A stretch of 37,977 bases of DNA. It comes from Clostridia bacterium. Lineage in GTDB: Bacteria; Bacillota; Clostridia; TANB77; CAG-508. The position numbers and the translations under genes are program-made. This document shows, one piece after another, positions 8,776 through 16,701 of the stretch. The stretch lies in contig JAGHJM010000025.1 in assembly GCA_017886645.1 (NCBI GenBank), forward strand, positions 1-37,977, given 5' to 3'. Within the stretch, counting starts at the first letter, position 1, and each line of letters opens with the position of its first letter. The notes under the pieces were generated by a model that worked only from the letters and a program-made list of their open reading frames with translations, had not been told where the DNA came from and did no database searches.

Positions 8776-8787
8776 TTTTTATTTCAA

Positions 8788-10074
8788 TTATTTTTTCATT
8801 TTTGCATTGTCTAATATAAATGCAATTGCTTTTTCATATTTCATGTTTTCTGTTACATAATTCTTAACATTTTCATTTTTTAGAAGCTCATCTTCTTTTT
8901 GATTGTAATTCTTAGCCATTTCTTTTAATTTGTCTTCTACTTCTTTTTCCTCTGGTTTAATGTCTTCTTCTTTAATAATTGCTTCTAGTACTAATCTAGA
9001 TTTTACTGCTTTTTCTGCTTGTTCGTTAAATTCTTTTCTTAATCCATCCATTGTTTTATTAGTTAATTTTAAGTATTGGTCTAGAGTTAATCCTTGATAT
9101 GATAATTTATTTTCTATATCTTTTATCATATTATCTATTTCTGTTTCAATCATTCCTGAAGGAATATCTATTTCTACTTCTTTGCAAACAGCTTCTATAG
9201 CAGCTTCTTCTGATTCATACTTTGCCTTTTCTTCATTTTCTTTTTCTAATTTAGCTTTTATATCTGCTTTTAAATCTGCTAAAGTATCAAATTCACTAAC
9301 GTCTTTTGCAAACTCATCATCTATTTTTGGTAATTCTTTTACTTTTATTCCGTGTAATTTTACTTTAAATGTAGCTTCTTTTCCAGCTAAATCTTTAGAA
9401 AAATAATCTTTTGGGAAAGTTACATTTATGTCTTTTTCTTCTCCATCTTTCATACCTATTATTTGATCTTCAAATCCTGGTATAAATTGATTACTTCCAA
9501 TTTCTAATTCGTGATTTTCAGCTTTTCCTCCATCAAAAGGAACTCCGTCAATTGAACCTTCAAAATCTATTGTAGTAATATCTCCTTTTTTAACTGGTCT
9601 ATTATCTACTGTAACTAATCTTGAATTATGTTCTGCCATATGTCCTAATTCATGTTCTACATCTTTGTCAGAAACAGTATACTCAATTTTCTTTAATTCT
9701 ATACCTTTATATTTTCCAAGTTTCACTTCTGGTTTAATTTGCACAATAGCAGTAAATTTTAAATCTTTTCCTTTTTCCATTTGTATAATGTCTAATTGTG
9801 GTTGACTTACAGCTTCTATTTTATTATCTTTTATAGCTTGATCATATATATCAGGAACTAACTCGTTAAATGTATCTTCATAAAATATGCTTGAACCATA
9901 ATGTCTTTCAACTATTGCCATTGGAGCTTTTCCTTTTCTAAATCCTGGTATTGTAAAATATTTAGCTGTTTTTGTATATACCTTTTTCATAGCTTCATCA
10001 AATTTTTCAGCTTCTATTTCAAAACTTAATTTTACTTCATTTTTCTTTTCTGTCTTTTCTACTTTTACACTCAT
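8788..10074 (-). CDS. tig: Trigger factor, ribosome-associated chaperone and prolyl isomerase
   Basis: 428 residues from the start I prefer (MSVKVEKTEK). The ribosome-binding domain carries the signature FTIPGFRKGKAP. The FKBP-type PPIase domain begins near residue 150 (KKGDITTIDFEGSIDGVPFDGG) and is followed by the long helical C-terminal arms. It catches nascent chains at the ribosome exit tunnel. The upstream ATG at 10092 is less likely because AAAGGA lies nine bases before the ATG at 10074. Its position immediately before clpP-clpX is a classic bacterial order. A near-perfect promoter and its own terminator make it a single-gene unit. Confidence 0.97.
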   Translation of the reverse strand: MSVKVEKTEKKNEVKLSFEIEAEKFDEAMKKVYTKTAKYFTIPGFRKGKAPMAIVERHYGSSIFYEDTFNELVPDIYDQAIKDNKIEAVSQPQLDIIQMEKGKDLKFTAIVQIKPEVKLGKYKGIELKKIEYTVSDKDVEHELGHMAEHNSRLVTVDNRPVKKGDITTIDFEGSIDGVPFDGGKAENHELEIGSNQFIPGFEDQIIGMKDGEEKDINVTFPKDYFSKDLAGKEATFKVKLHGIKVKELPKIDDEFAKDVSEFDTLADLKADIKAKLEKENEEKAKYESEEAAIEAVCKEVEIDIPSGMIETEIDNMIKDIENKLSYQGLTLDQYLKLTNKTMDGLRKEFNEQAEKAVKSRLVLEAIIKEEDIKPEEKEVEDKLKEMAKNYNQKEDELLKNENVKNYVTENMKYEKAIAFILDNAKMKK

Positions 10075-10108
10075 TTCATTCAATCCTTTCACTATAATTA
10101 GCTTAATT

Positions 10109-10136
10109 ATTATATCACAAATATAAGTTATGTCAA
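10109..10136 (-). promoter_or_regulatory. Consensus SigA promoter for tig
   Basis: On the minus strand, TTGACA (10131-10136) and TATAAT (10109-10114), both perfect, are separated by 16 bases and lie about 35 bases ahead of the tig ATG. Confidence 0.75.
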
Positions 10137-10149
10137 TAGTTACATAATG

Positions 10150-10180
10150 AAAACAACCAACTATATAGTTGGCTGTTTAT
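10150..10180 (-). terminator. Terminator hairpin after spoVG
   Basis: Arms around 10151-10163 and 10166-10178 pair almost perfectly (CAACCAACTA against TAGTTGGCTG, with one G-T wobble), bordered by T-rich sequence on the minus strand. It lies between the spoVG stop and the tig promoter. Confidence 0.7.
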
Positions 10181-10201
10181 TTTAATTATATAAATCTATA
10201 A

Positions 10202-10507
10202 TTATTCTGCTGATTCTGTGTTTACTTCAGCTGCATTTGCATTTTCAGCTTCAGTATCTGGCTCGTTATATCTTTCGAATATAGCTTTTTGAACTTTTTC
10301 TCTTGTCTCAGCATTAATTGGATGTGCTATGTCTCTGTAATCACCGTTTGGCATTTTTTTACTTGGCATAGCTATAAATAATCCATTTTGACTTTCGATA
10401 ACTTTAATATCATGAATAACAAATTCGTTATCGAATGTTACAGAAGCAACAGCTTTCATTCTGTTCTCTGAATTTACTTTTTTTAAACGTACATCTGTAA
10501 TTTGCAT
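10202..10507 (-). CDS. spoVG: Septation/regulatory protein SpoVG
   Basis: 101 residues from [10 protein letters not shown]. The conserved core is clear: [30 protein letters not shown], followed by [18 protein letters not shown]. SpoVG is a small nucleic-acid-binding regulator linked to asymmetric septation and to capsule and virulence genes in Firmicutes. I chose the ATG at 10507 rather than 10525 because AGAGGTG lies five bases ahead and family proteins begin MxITDVR. The acidic, Ala/Asn-rich tail (about 87-101) is a usual variable end. It is divergent from murC. A palindrome overlaps its likely -10 box. Confidence 0.97.
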   Translation of the reverse strand: MQITDVRLKKVNSENRMKAVASVTFDNEFVIHDIKVIESQNGLFIAMPSKKMPNGDYRDIAHPINAETREKVQKAIFERYNEPDTEAENANAAEVNTESAE

Positions 10508-10540
10508 TTGAGCACCTCTTTCCAAATTGTTTTAATTTTT

Positions 10541-10582
10541 TAGTACATTGTTATCTTATGTACTAAATATATTATTCGTCAA
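10541..10582 (-). promoter_or_regulatory. spoVG promoter with overlapping inverted repeat (candidate operator)
   Basis: TTGACG (10577-10582), 18 bases, then TAAGAT (10553-10558) read on the minus strand. A perfect 8-bp inverted repeat, TAGTACAT (10541-10548) and ATGTACTA (10558-10565), straddles the -10 box and likely start site. The pairing is seen directly; the operator role is inferred. A 5' UTR hairpin is the alternative. Confidence 0.45.
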
Positions 10583-10713
10583 AAATTTTATTTTTCCTTC
10601 TTATTTTTACAATTTTTTATAATTGGAAAAATTTTTTTCTTTTATTTTTTCTTTAAAATATTAACAATTAAAATCTTTTTACATAAAATATAATAAAAAT
10701 ATGTATAAAACCA

Positions 10714-10742
10714 TTGAATATTGCACAAATAAAGTATATAAT
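10714..10742 (+). promoter_or_regulatory. SigA promoter for murC
   Basis: TTGAAT (10714-10719), a 17-base spacer and TATAAT (10737-10742), about 50 bases ahead of the murC ATG, with AAGGGGTG at 10773-10780 as the ribosome binding site. Confidence 0.65.
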
Positions 10743-10791
10743 ATTCACGCAGATTTATGTTTATAAATTTTAAAGGGGTGCAAACTTATTT

Positions 10792-12174
10792 ATGGCTAAT
10801 ATAGAAGAATTAAAAAAGTATAACCATATACATATGATTGGTATTGGTGGAATTAGTATGAGCGGAATTGCAGAAATTTTAAACTTTTGGGGATTTAAAG
10901 TAACTGGTTCCGATACTACCAAATCAGAAGTAACAGATAAATTATTATCTCAAGGAATTCCTGTTGTAATTGGACATGACCTAGAAAATGTCGCTAAAGC
11001 AGATTTAGTTGTATATAGTGCTGCTGTAAAAGATACCGATCCAGAGCTTTCTAAAGCTCGTTCTTTGAACATTCCAATAATTACAAGAGGAACATTTTTA
11101 GGGCAAATTACCAGAGCATTTTCTAATAGTATCTGCGTATCAGGTACACATGGAAAAACAACAACAACTTCAATGATTTCAGTTTGTTTTCTAGAAGCTC
11201 ATAAAGATCCTTCTATTCAAGTTGGTGCATTTTTAAAACAAATAGATGGCAATTATAGAGTTGGAGCAAGTGAATATTTTATTATTGAAGCTTGTGAATA
11301 TGTTGAGAGTTATCTAAAATTATTTCCAAAAACAGAAGTGATTTTAAATATTGATAATGATCATTTAGATTATTTCAAAAATATTGATAATATTGTAACT
11401 TCTTTTAAAAAATACGTAAAACTTTTACCTGCTGATGGTTTACTTGTTATAAATGGAGATGATTTCCGCTGTAAAGAAGTTGCAAGAGAATGTAAAGCTA
11501 GAGTTATTACATTCGGAATTGACAATGACCATGCTAATTACATAGCTAGAAATATTAAATTTGATAAAAATGGTTTCTCTAGTTTTGATGTGTATTATAA
11601 CAATTTCTTCTGGGGAACTGTAAAACTTTCTATTCCTGGAATACATAATGTTTTAAATGCTTTGTCATGTATTGCTGTATGTAACTACTATGGTTTGGAG
11701 AGAGATGAAATTAAAGATGCATTATATAAATATACTGGTGCTCATAGAAGATTTGAATATGTTGGAACATACAAAGGTGTTAATATCTACGATGATTATG
11801 GGCATCATCCAACAGAAATTTCTGCAACAGCTAGTGCCCTTAAGCAAAAACAATATAGGCAATCTTGGGTAATTTTTCAGCCTCATACTTATAGTAGAAC
11901 AAAAAATTTACTTGGAGACTTTGCTCGTTCTTTATTAAGTTTTGATAATATTATAGTTACTGATATTTATGCAGCAAGAGAAGATAATACTTTTAATATA
12001 TCTTCAAAAGACTTAATTAAGGAGATAGAAAAATTAGGTAAAAAGGCTATTTATATTTCAGACTTTCCAGATATAGTTACCTATATAAGAGAGCGAGCTA
12101 TGCCTAATGATATAGTACTTACTTTAGGAGCAGGTACAGTTACAAATATAGGTCCAATGATTCTTGAACAATAA
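10792..12174 (+). CDS. murC: UDP-N-acetylmuramate--L-alanine ligase MurC
   Basis: 460 residues, full length. The Rossmann-like N-terminal domain starts HMIGIGGISMSGIAEIL (about 14-30). The ATP loop is GTHGKTTTT from residue 118. The central domain includes ILNIDNDHLDYF, and the C-terminal domain has GAHRRFEYVG and DDYGHHPTEI, both Mur-ligase hallmarks. It adds L-alanine to UDP-MurNAc in the cytoplasm, the first peptide step of peptidoglycan synthesis. It has its own promoter and a strong terminator, so it is a single-gene unit. The distance from AAGGGGTG to the ATG is slightly long (11 bases). Confidence 0.97.
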   Translation: MANIEELKKYNHIHMIGIGGISMSGIAEILNFWGFKVTGSDTTKSEVTDKLLSQGIPVVIGHDLENVAKADLVVYSAAVKDTDPELSKARSLNIPIITRGTFLGQITRAFSNSICVSGTHGKTTTTSMISVCFLEAHKDPSIQVGAFLKQIDGNYRVGASEYFIIEACEYVESYLKLFPKTEVILNIDNDHLDYFKNIDNIVTSFKKYVKLLPADGLLVINGDDFRCKEVARECKARVITFGIDNDHANYIARNIKFDKNGFSSFDVYYNNFFWGTVKLSIPGIHNVLNALSCIAVCNYYGLERDEIKDALYKYTGAHRRFEYVGTYKGVNIYDDYGHHPTEISATASALKQKQYRQSWVIFQPHTYSRTKNLLGDFARSLLSFDNIIVTDIYAAREDNTFNISSKDLIKEIEKLGKKAIYISDFPDIVTYIRERAMPNDIVLTLGAGTVTNIGPMILEQ

Positions 12175-12209
12175 AAAATACTAAAGGAAAAAATTCCTTT
12201 AGTATTTTT
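12174..12209. terminator. Strong bidirectional terminator between murC and the transglutaminase gene
   Basis: 16-bp perfect arms (12174-12189 and 12194-12209) with a 4-base loop and A/T tracts at both feet. It lies between two convergent genes and can end both transcripts. Confidence 0.85.
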
Positions 12210-12213
12210 TTGT

Positions 12214-13329
12214 TTATTCATCTTCTACTAATTTTGGAAATGAAAATTTCATACTATTCTCTGAAAATAATCCGTCTTCTTTATGGTCTTGTAGAAAAGA
12301 TTGTCCTTTTAGTAAATATCTTGTTCTTTGTTCTTCTGAAGGCTCCCCTCCTCCAATTATTACTGGGTCATTCCATGTAACATCGACCGCATACCATCCA
12401 CCATCTAATTGAACATAGTTCCATGCATGTGACTCACTATCTCCATTAGAATTTGTAGCCTCTCCTGAAACTAATATACATGGTATATTCATTCCGTCCA
12501 TTATATATTTAAACATTCTAGCATATCCCTCACATACTGCTTTTGCCTCTGTTATTGCTCCATATATATTATACTTATTTTCCCCAGAGCTTTGGTCATA
12601 TGTTAAGTTATCTATCATCCAGTCATTTACTCTTTTTATTTTTTCTTCATTACTATATCCACTTAATGCTGTTACAACTTGGTTTCTTATGTTTTCCATA
12701 TATTGTTCTGCTTCTTCTACTGCTGTTTCATCTGCAAAATCTTCTGATAAATATGTAGCATTATTTCCTCTTCCAATTTTAACTTTATAGATTGTTTCCA
12801 CAAAGTTTGTTTCATGCTCAATCATCATTTGTAATTTGGTAATATCTAAATAAAATAAATCTACATTATCATATGAAAACGCGTTCCACGCTGATTGATA
12901 TGCTATTTTTAATGTTTCCTCTCCATCTTCTGTACTTAGAAGTCTATTAAATGTAGTACTTAAGTCCATTTCATAAGTTCCTGTTTTTAAATTTTCTTTG
13001 TTGTCTTCTAATGTATCATAAATAATTCTTCCATATTCATCTAATTGTTTATAATAATATTTATCTGAAGCTAAGTTAGTAACTGACATATTATTATTTT
13101 CTGCTGTATTATTAAATTGCATATTTGTACTAGTACTTGTATTATTTGTAGTAGTTGTTGTCCTATTATTATTTTCTTCATAATCAGAAAAGTTAGTATT
13201 AGTTTCTGCTACCGTTTCATCAGAATTACCTGTAAAAATAATAACCATACATACAACTCCAACAATAACAACTATCGCTGCTATAATTGAAGCTAAAATA
13301 ATTAAAGTTTTTGAATTAATTCTATACAT
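12214..13329 (-). CDS. Membrane-anchored transglutaminase-like domain protein
   Basis: 371 residues. One N-terminal membrane helix (about 9-33) is followed by an Asn/Thr-rich linker (about 38-88), then the body. The transglutaminase/cysteine-protease core is complete: Cys266 in EAKAVCEGYARMF, His301 in SESHAWNYVQL and Asp316 in WYAVDVTWNDP. The catalytic domain should lie outside the cell, where such enzymes cleave or crosslink cell-surface proteins or peptidoglycan peptides; the substrate is unknown. It lies 29 bases behind the VanZ-like gene and is likely co-transcribed with it. The stop is just ahead of the shared terminator with murC. Confidence 0.88.
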   Translation of the reverse strand: MYRINSKTLIILASIIAAIVVIVGVVCMVIIFTGNSDETVAETNTNFSDYEENNNRTTTTTNNTSTSTNMQFNNTAENNNMSVTNLASDKYYYKQLDEYGRIIYDTLEDNKENLKTGTYEMDLSTTFNRLLSTEDGEETLKIAYQSAWNAFSYDNVDLFYLDITKLQMMIEHETNFVETIYKVKIGRGNNATYLSEDFADETAVEEAEQYMENIRNQVVTALSGYSNEEKIKRVNDWMIDNLTYDQSSGENKYNIYGAITEAKAVCEGYARMFKYIMDGMNIPCILVSGEATNSNGDSESHAWNYVQLDGGWYAVDVTWNDPVIIGGGEPSEEQRTRYLLKGQSFLQDHKEDGLFSENSMKFSFPKLVEDE

Positions 13330-13358
13330 ATTAACCTCCGCATTTGTTTATTTAATAA

Positions 13359-13850
13359 TTATATTTCAATTATTTTCTTCTTTTCTACAAATAGTTTTTT
13401 ATAAATAGAAATTAAAACTATTACTATAATAATTCCAAATAAAACTCCCAAAGTGTCTATAAATACATCCGTTACTGATGGGCCTCTTCCTGGTATAAAA
13501 ATTTGATGGCACTCATCACTTATAGCATATATTCCTCCTACAACTAGACTTATTATAGTTTTTTTATATGTTTCCAATTTAAACGTATACATAAATGACA
13601 TCATAAGTATTCCAACAATTGTATAAATTGAAAAATGAGCTAATTTTCTAACTACAATTTCTCCATGTTCTATTAAAAATGTTTTATCAGTTTCACTTTG
13701 TATATTTGGTAGCAAATTAACTATGTATTCAGTAACTTTCCTGCTAATAGACGAAGATTCATCTCCATTTTGATTTGAAAAACCAAATATTATATAAAAA
13801 GTTACCCCTAATAAAATAAGTAATATAATTCTAAGTATTATTTTCTTCAT
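13359..13850 (-). CDS. VanZ-like family membrane protein
   Basis: 163 residues from MKKIILRIIL. It has an N-terminal helix, then FGFSNQNGDESSSISRKVTEYI, and three further hydrophobic segments. Family hallmarks are VVRKLAHFSIYTIVGILM and YAISDECHQIFIPGRGPSVTDVFIDTLG. VanZ-type proteins are small multispan proteins. One gives teicoplanin resistance by an unclear mechanism, and most chromosomal members have no known role. I use the ATG at 13850 because AAAGG lies seven bases ahead; the upstream ATG at 13865 lacks one. It leads a two-gene unit with the transglutaminase gene from its own promoter. Confidence 0.9.
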   Translation of the reverse strand: MKKIILRIILLILLGVTFYIIFGFSNQNGDESSSISRKVTEYIVNLLPNIQSETDKTFLIEHGEIVVRKLAHFSIYTIVGILMMSFMYTFKLETYKKTIISLVVGGIYAISDECHQIFIPGRGPSVTDVFIDTLGVLFGIIIVIVLISIYKKLFVEKKKIIEI

Positions 13851-13882
13851 ATTTGTGCCTTTCATTTTATGTATATATATTT

Positions 13883-13911
13883 ATTATAAGATAAAAATTT
13901 AAAACAGTAAA
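13883..13911 (-). promoter_or_regulatory. Promoter for the VanZ-transglutaminase unit
   Basis: On the minus strand, TTTACT (13906-13911), 17 bases, TATAAT (13883-13888), about 35 bases before the VanZ start. Confidence 0.5.
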
Positions 13912-13942
13912 GTAGTATTTAAAAGTTTGTATTTCTATTTTT

Positions 13943-15047
13943 TTACAAAATACTTTTCACACAATTTAAAGCTTCTACTATTACCTTATCCATGTCAAAG
14001 TATTTATATTGTCCTAGTCTTCCTCCGAAAATAACATTCTTATCTGCTTTTGCAAGTTCAGCATATTTTTGATACAAACTATTATTTTTTTCATCATTTA
14101 TAGTATAATATGGTTCTTTTCCTTGAACCCATTTATCTGGATATTCTTTTGTTATAACTGTTTTTGGAGAATTGGCTGTATTATATTCAAAATGTTTATG
14201 TTCAATAATTCTAGTATATGGTACTTCATACTCTGTATAATTTACAACCGCATTTCCTTGGTAATTTTCTACATCTAATATTTCTGTTTCAAATCTTAAA
14301 CTTCTATATTCTAGCTCTCCAAATCTGTAATTATAAAATTTATCAATAGGTCCTGTAAAAACAATTTTTTCTGCTATATTTTCTAGTTCTTCTCTATGGT
14401 CAAAAAAATCATAGTCTAATTTCACTTCTATTCCATCTAGCATTTTTTCTATTATTCCGAGTATATCCACCTATTGGAATACCCTGATATTTATCATTAA
14501 AGTAATTATTATCATATATAAATCTAACAGGTAATCTTTTTATTATAAAGCTTGGAAGTTCTGTTGCTCTTTTTCCCCATTGTTTTTCTGTATAACCTTT
14601 TACTAATTTTTCATAAATTGTTTTTCCAACTAAACTAATTGCTTGTTCTTCTAAATTTTTAGGTTCTGTTATTCCTGCCTCTTTCTTCTCTTCTTCTATT
14701 TTTGCTTTTGCTTCACTTGGTGTAATAACTCCCCACAATTTGTTAAATGTGTTCATATTAAATGGCATATTATATAATTCGTCTTTATAGCGTGCAACAG
14801 GCGAATTTGTATATCTATTAAATTCCGCAAACTGATTAATATATTGCCAAACCTCTTTATTACTTGTATGGAATATATGAGCACCATATTTATGTACTTG
14901 TATTCCTTCTATATTTTCTGTATAAATATTTCCACCTATATGTGAACGTTTTTCTATAACTAAACATTTCTTTCCTGCCTTATTTGCTTCATAAGCAAAT
15001 ATTGAGCCAAATAGTCCGCTTCCTACTATTAAATAATCATATTTCAT
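13943..15047 (-). pseudogene. glf: UDP-galactopyranose mutase, interrupted by a one-base frameshift
   Basis: The N-terminal part (15047 down to about 14460) has the FAD motif IVGSGLFGS, VIEKRSHIGGNIY and KYGAHIFHTS. Conserved mutase sequence then continues in the +1 frame (IIEKMLDGIEVKLDYDF, then FGGRLGQYKYFDMDKV) to 13943. The switch lies between IPIGGYT and IIEKML at about 14456-14460, where GG (minus strand) in place of one G adds a base. With that base removed the gene encodes 367 residues, the usual length. The enzyme makes UDP-galactofuranose for surface glycans. The break may be a real mutation, a sequencing or assembly error, or less likely a tolerated slip at the nearby six-A run. 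The downstream frame has only a weak GTG and no ribosome binding site. Confidence 0.88.
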
Positions 15048-15085
15048 AATATATTTGTCCTTTCTTACAAATTATCAATGAATAC

Positions 15086-15114
15086 ATTTTATCAATTATG
15101 TGATAGAATTACAA
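15086..15114 (-). promoter_or_regulatory. Candidate promoter for glf
   Basis: On the minus strand, TTGTAA (15109-15114), 17 bases, TAAAAT (15086-15091), about 40 bases ahead of the glf ATG, which follows AAAGGA. This separates glf from the polysaccharide operon. Confidence 0.4.
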
Positions 15115-15183
15115 GCTTTTGAGTAAAATTGTGCTTATAAAGTATAAAAACTATATTTATATTTTAAAATTTTGTATTGAACT

Positions 15184-15248
15184 GTAAAATAGAGTTTAAA
15201 TATCTAACTTGCTATAAAAGCAAATCACATACTTAAACTCTATTTTAC
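15184..15248 (-). terminator. Long inverted repeat at the end of the small coiled-coil gene
   Basis: 16-bp perfect arms (15184-15199 and 15233-15248) contain an inner TTGC/GCAA hairpin. One arm includes the stop codon of the 87-residue gene. It fits a terminator, but there is no clear U-tract after the second arm, so a 3' stabilising structure is possible. Confidence 0.5.
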
Positions 15249-15508
15249 CATCTATCATCATGCGTACTAAACTTGTCAAAAAGTGCAGGTATTTTATTTG
15301 TAACAGCATCTTCAATGATTAACAAAGCCCTACTATGATCTTTTAATATTTCTTTTATATCTTCAATATCTTCTGTGTTTTTTTCTACTTTCTTTTCTAA
15401 TTTCTCAATAGCCCTCGAGTGTCGTTCCATTATTTCTGTATGTTCTTCCAACTTTTCTGTGCGTCCATCTAGTTTATCTATTTTTTCCATTATTTTTTCT
15501 TCTAACAT
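15245..15508 (-). CDS. Small coiled-coil protein, unknown function
   Basis: 87 residues, mostly charged with heptad-like hydrophobic spacing across about residues 5-70 (for example RAIEKLEKKVEKNTEDIEDI), and ending FDKFSTHDDRW. No membrane segment and no known domain. AGGAGGTG lies ten bases ahead of the ATG, so expression looks real. The gene has its own promoter (15567-15596), a hairpin in its leader and an inverted repeat at its end. It therefore sits as a self-contained unit between the last glycosyltransferase and glf. It is probably an oligomeric cytoplasmic protein; a regulatory or scaffolding role is speculation. Confidence 0.7.
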   Translation of the reverse strand: MLEEKIMEKIDKLDGRTEKLEEHTEIMERHSRAIEKLEKKVEKNTEDIEDIKEILKDHSRALLIIEDAVTNKIPALFDKFSTHDDRW

Positions 15509-15533
15509 TTTTCATTCACCTCCTAACTAAAAA

Positions 15534-15571
15534 ATAATAACTTTACTAAAAAAATCTAGTAAAGTTATTAT
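15534..15571 (-). terminator. 15-bp hairpin: end of the polysaccharide operon and leader of the coiled-coil gene
   Basis: Perfect arms 15534-15548 and 15557-15571 with an 8-base loop, followed on the minus strand by TTTTTT. The first arm (in transcription) overlaps the TATAAT of the promoter at 15567-15596. The same structure can end read-through from upstream and form the 5' end of the new transcript. Confidence 0.7.
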
Positions 15572-15596
15572 AGCATAGTTGAAATTCTTTTATCAA
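15567..15596 (-). promoter_or_regulatory. Promoter for the 87-residue coiled-coil gene
   Basis: On the minus strand, TTGATA (15591-15596), 18 bases, and a perfect TATAAT (15567-15572). Transcription would begin inside the hairpin stem. Confidence 0.6.
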
Positions 15597-15669
15597 ACCT
15601 CATATATTTTAGTTCTATAGTGTTAATATCACTTTTTCTACAATTATTATGTGTTTTCTTTAAATTATT

Positions 15670-16701
15670 CTATGTTCCACTTTCATCTGTTTCTATTGTA
15701 AATTTACGTAATCTAAAGTGGTTTATTAGTTTTGCTGACATGTATGGATTTATAAAATATAGTAATCCTTTAATTTTTTCTTTCTTTGGAATTGGAGCCT
15801 TTACAACACATATCGCATCTTTTCTACAAACCTTCTTTACTTCCCTATATTTTTCAGTATACTTTTTATTGACTCTAGCTCCAATCATCGTATTAAGGCA
15901 ATCACAATATGTATGCCAATTTGCATATCGACATGCTTTCAATAGTTTTGGTGTCCTTTCTACTAAATTATTTTTAATTGTTTTTTGAGCCTCTATACTT
16001 CCATCTATTAATTTCATACTAAATTTCGTCATTGCACTAGTTGGATTATCTACTCGATAATTATATAATTTCTTTTTTCCTACAGCTACTTTATTAGCCC
16101 TTTGAAAGCAATCTATTGAGAAATTAAATCCTTCACCAAAAGCAAGTTTACTATTAAATCTTATATTATATTTATCTATTATTTCCTTTTTTACCATTTT
16201 ATTCCATGGTGAAATAACTATATTATAATATAACATTTCTTCCGCAGCACGTTGCCCTTCCCATACTCTAATATCGTCATTTTCTCCATTCTCTTCATCT
16301 AATACATTTGAATTATTAAATTTTCTAGGAAAAGGTGTTAATGATACATCTGCATCATTTTTTTCTATTAATTCATATAAATATGTAATATAATTGCTTG
16401 ATAAATAATCATCTCCATCAACAAAACAAATATATTCCCCTTTAGCATTATCTATTCCTACATTTCTTGCAGTACTTACTCCAGAGTTTTTTTGATGTAT
16501 AACTTTTATTCTATCGTCTTCTTTAGATTTTCTATCTGCAATTTTACCCGAATTATCTTTTGAACCGTCGTCCACTAAAATAATTTCAATATTTCTATAA
16601 TTTTGGTTTAATATTGAATTTATACATTCTTCTATATAATTTTCTACATTATAAATTGGTACAATAACAGAAATCAATTTTTTTTCTTTATTACTTTCCA
16701 T
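15670..16701 (-). CDS. Family 2 glycosyltransferase (last of the polysaccharide operon)
   Basis: 343 residues. The GT-A fold is complete: ISVIVPIYNVENYIEECINS (about 10-29), EIILVDDGSKDNSG, HQKNSGVSTARNVGI, and the metal-binding DGDD in YICFVDGDDYL. The C-terminal part has no recognised domain. It should transfer a sugar from a nucleotide donor to the lipid-linked repeat unit at the inner membrane face. I prefer the ATG at 16701, since GGGGG lies five bases ahead inside the end of the pyruvyl transferase gene; the two genes overlap by eleven bases, implying coupled translation. The donor sugar is unknown. Confidence 0.9.
   Translation of the reverse strand: MESNKEKKLISVIVPIYNVENYIEECINSILNQNYRNIEIILVDDGSKDNSGKIADRKSKEDDRIKVIHQKNSGVSTARNVGIDNAKGEYICFVDGDDYLSSNYITYLYELIEKNDADVSLTPFPRKFNNSNVLDEENGENDDIRVWEGQRAAEEMLYYNIVISPWNKMVKKEIIDKYNIRFNSKLAFGEGFNFSIDCFQRANKVAVGKKKLYNYRVDNPTSAMTKFSMKLIDGSIEAQKTIKNNLVERTPKLLKACRYANWHTYCDCLNTMIGARVNKKYTEKYREVKKVCRKDAICVVKAPIPKKEKIKGLLYFINPYMSAKLINHFRLRKFTIETDESGT

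Noticed and set aside
15620-15988. 122-codon plus-strand open frame
   Set aside because: Lies antisense within the GT2 gene, no ribosome binding site, and codon use is that of a reverse-strand shadow.
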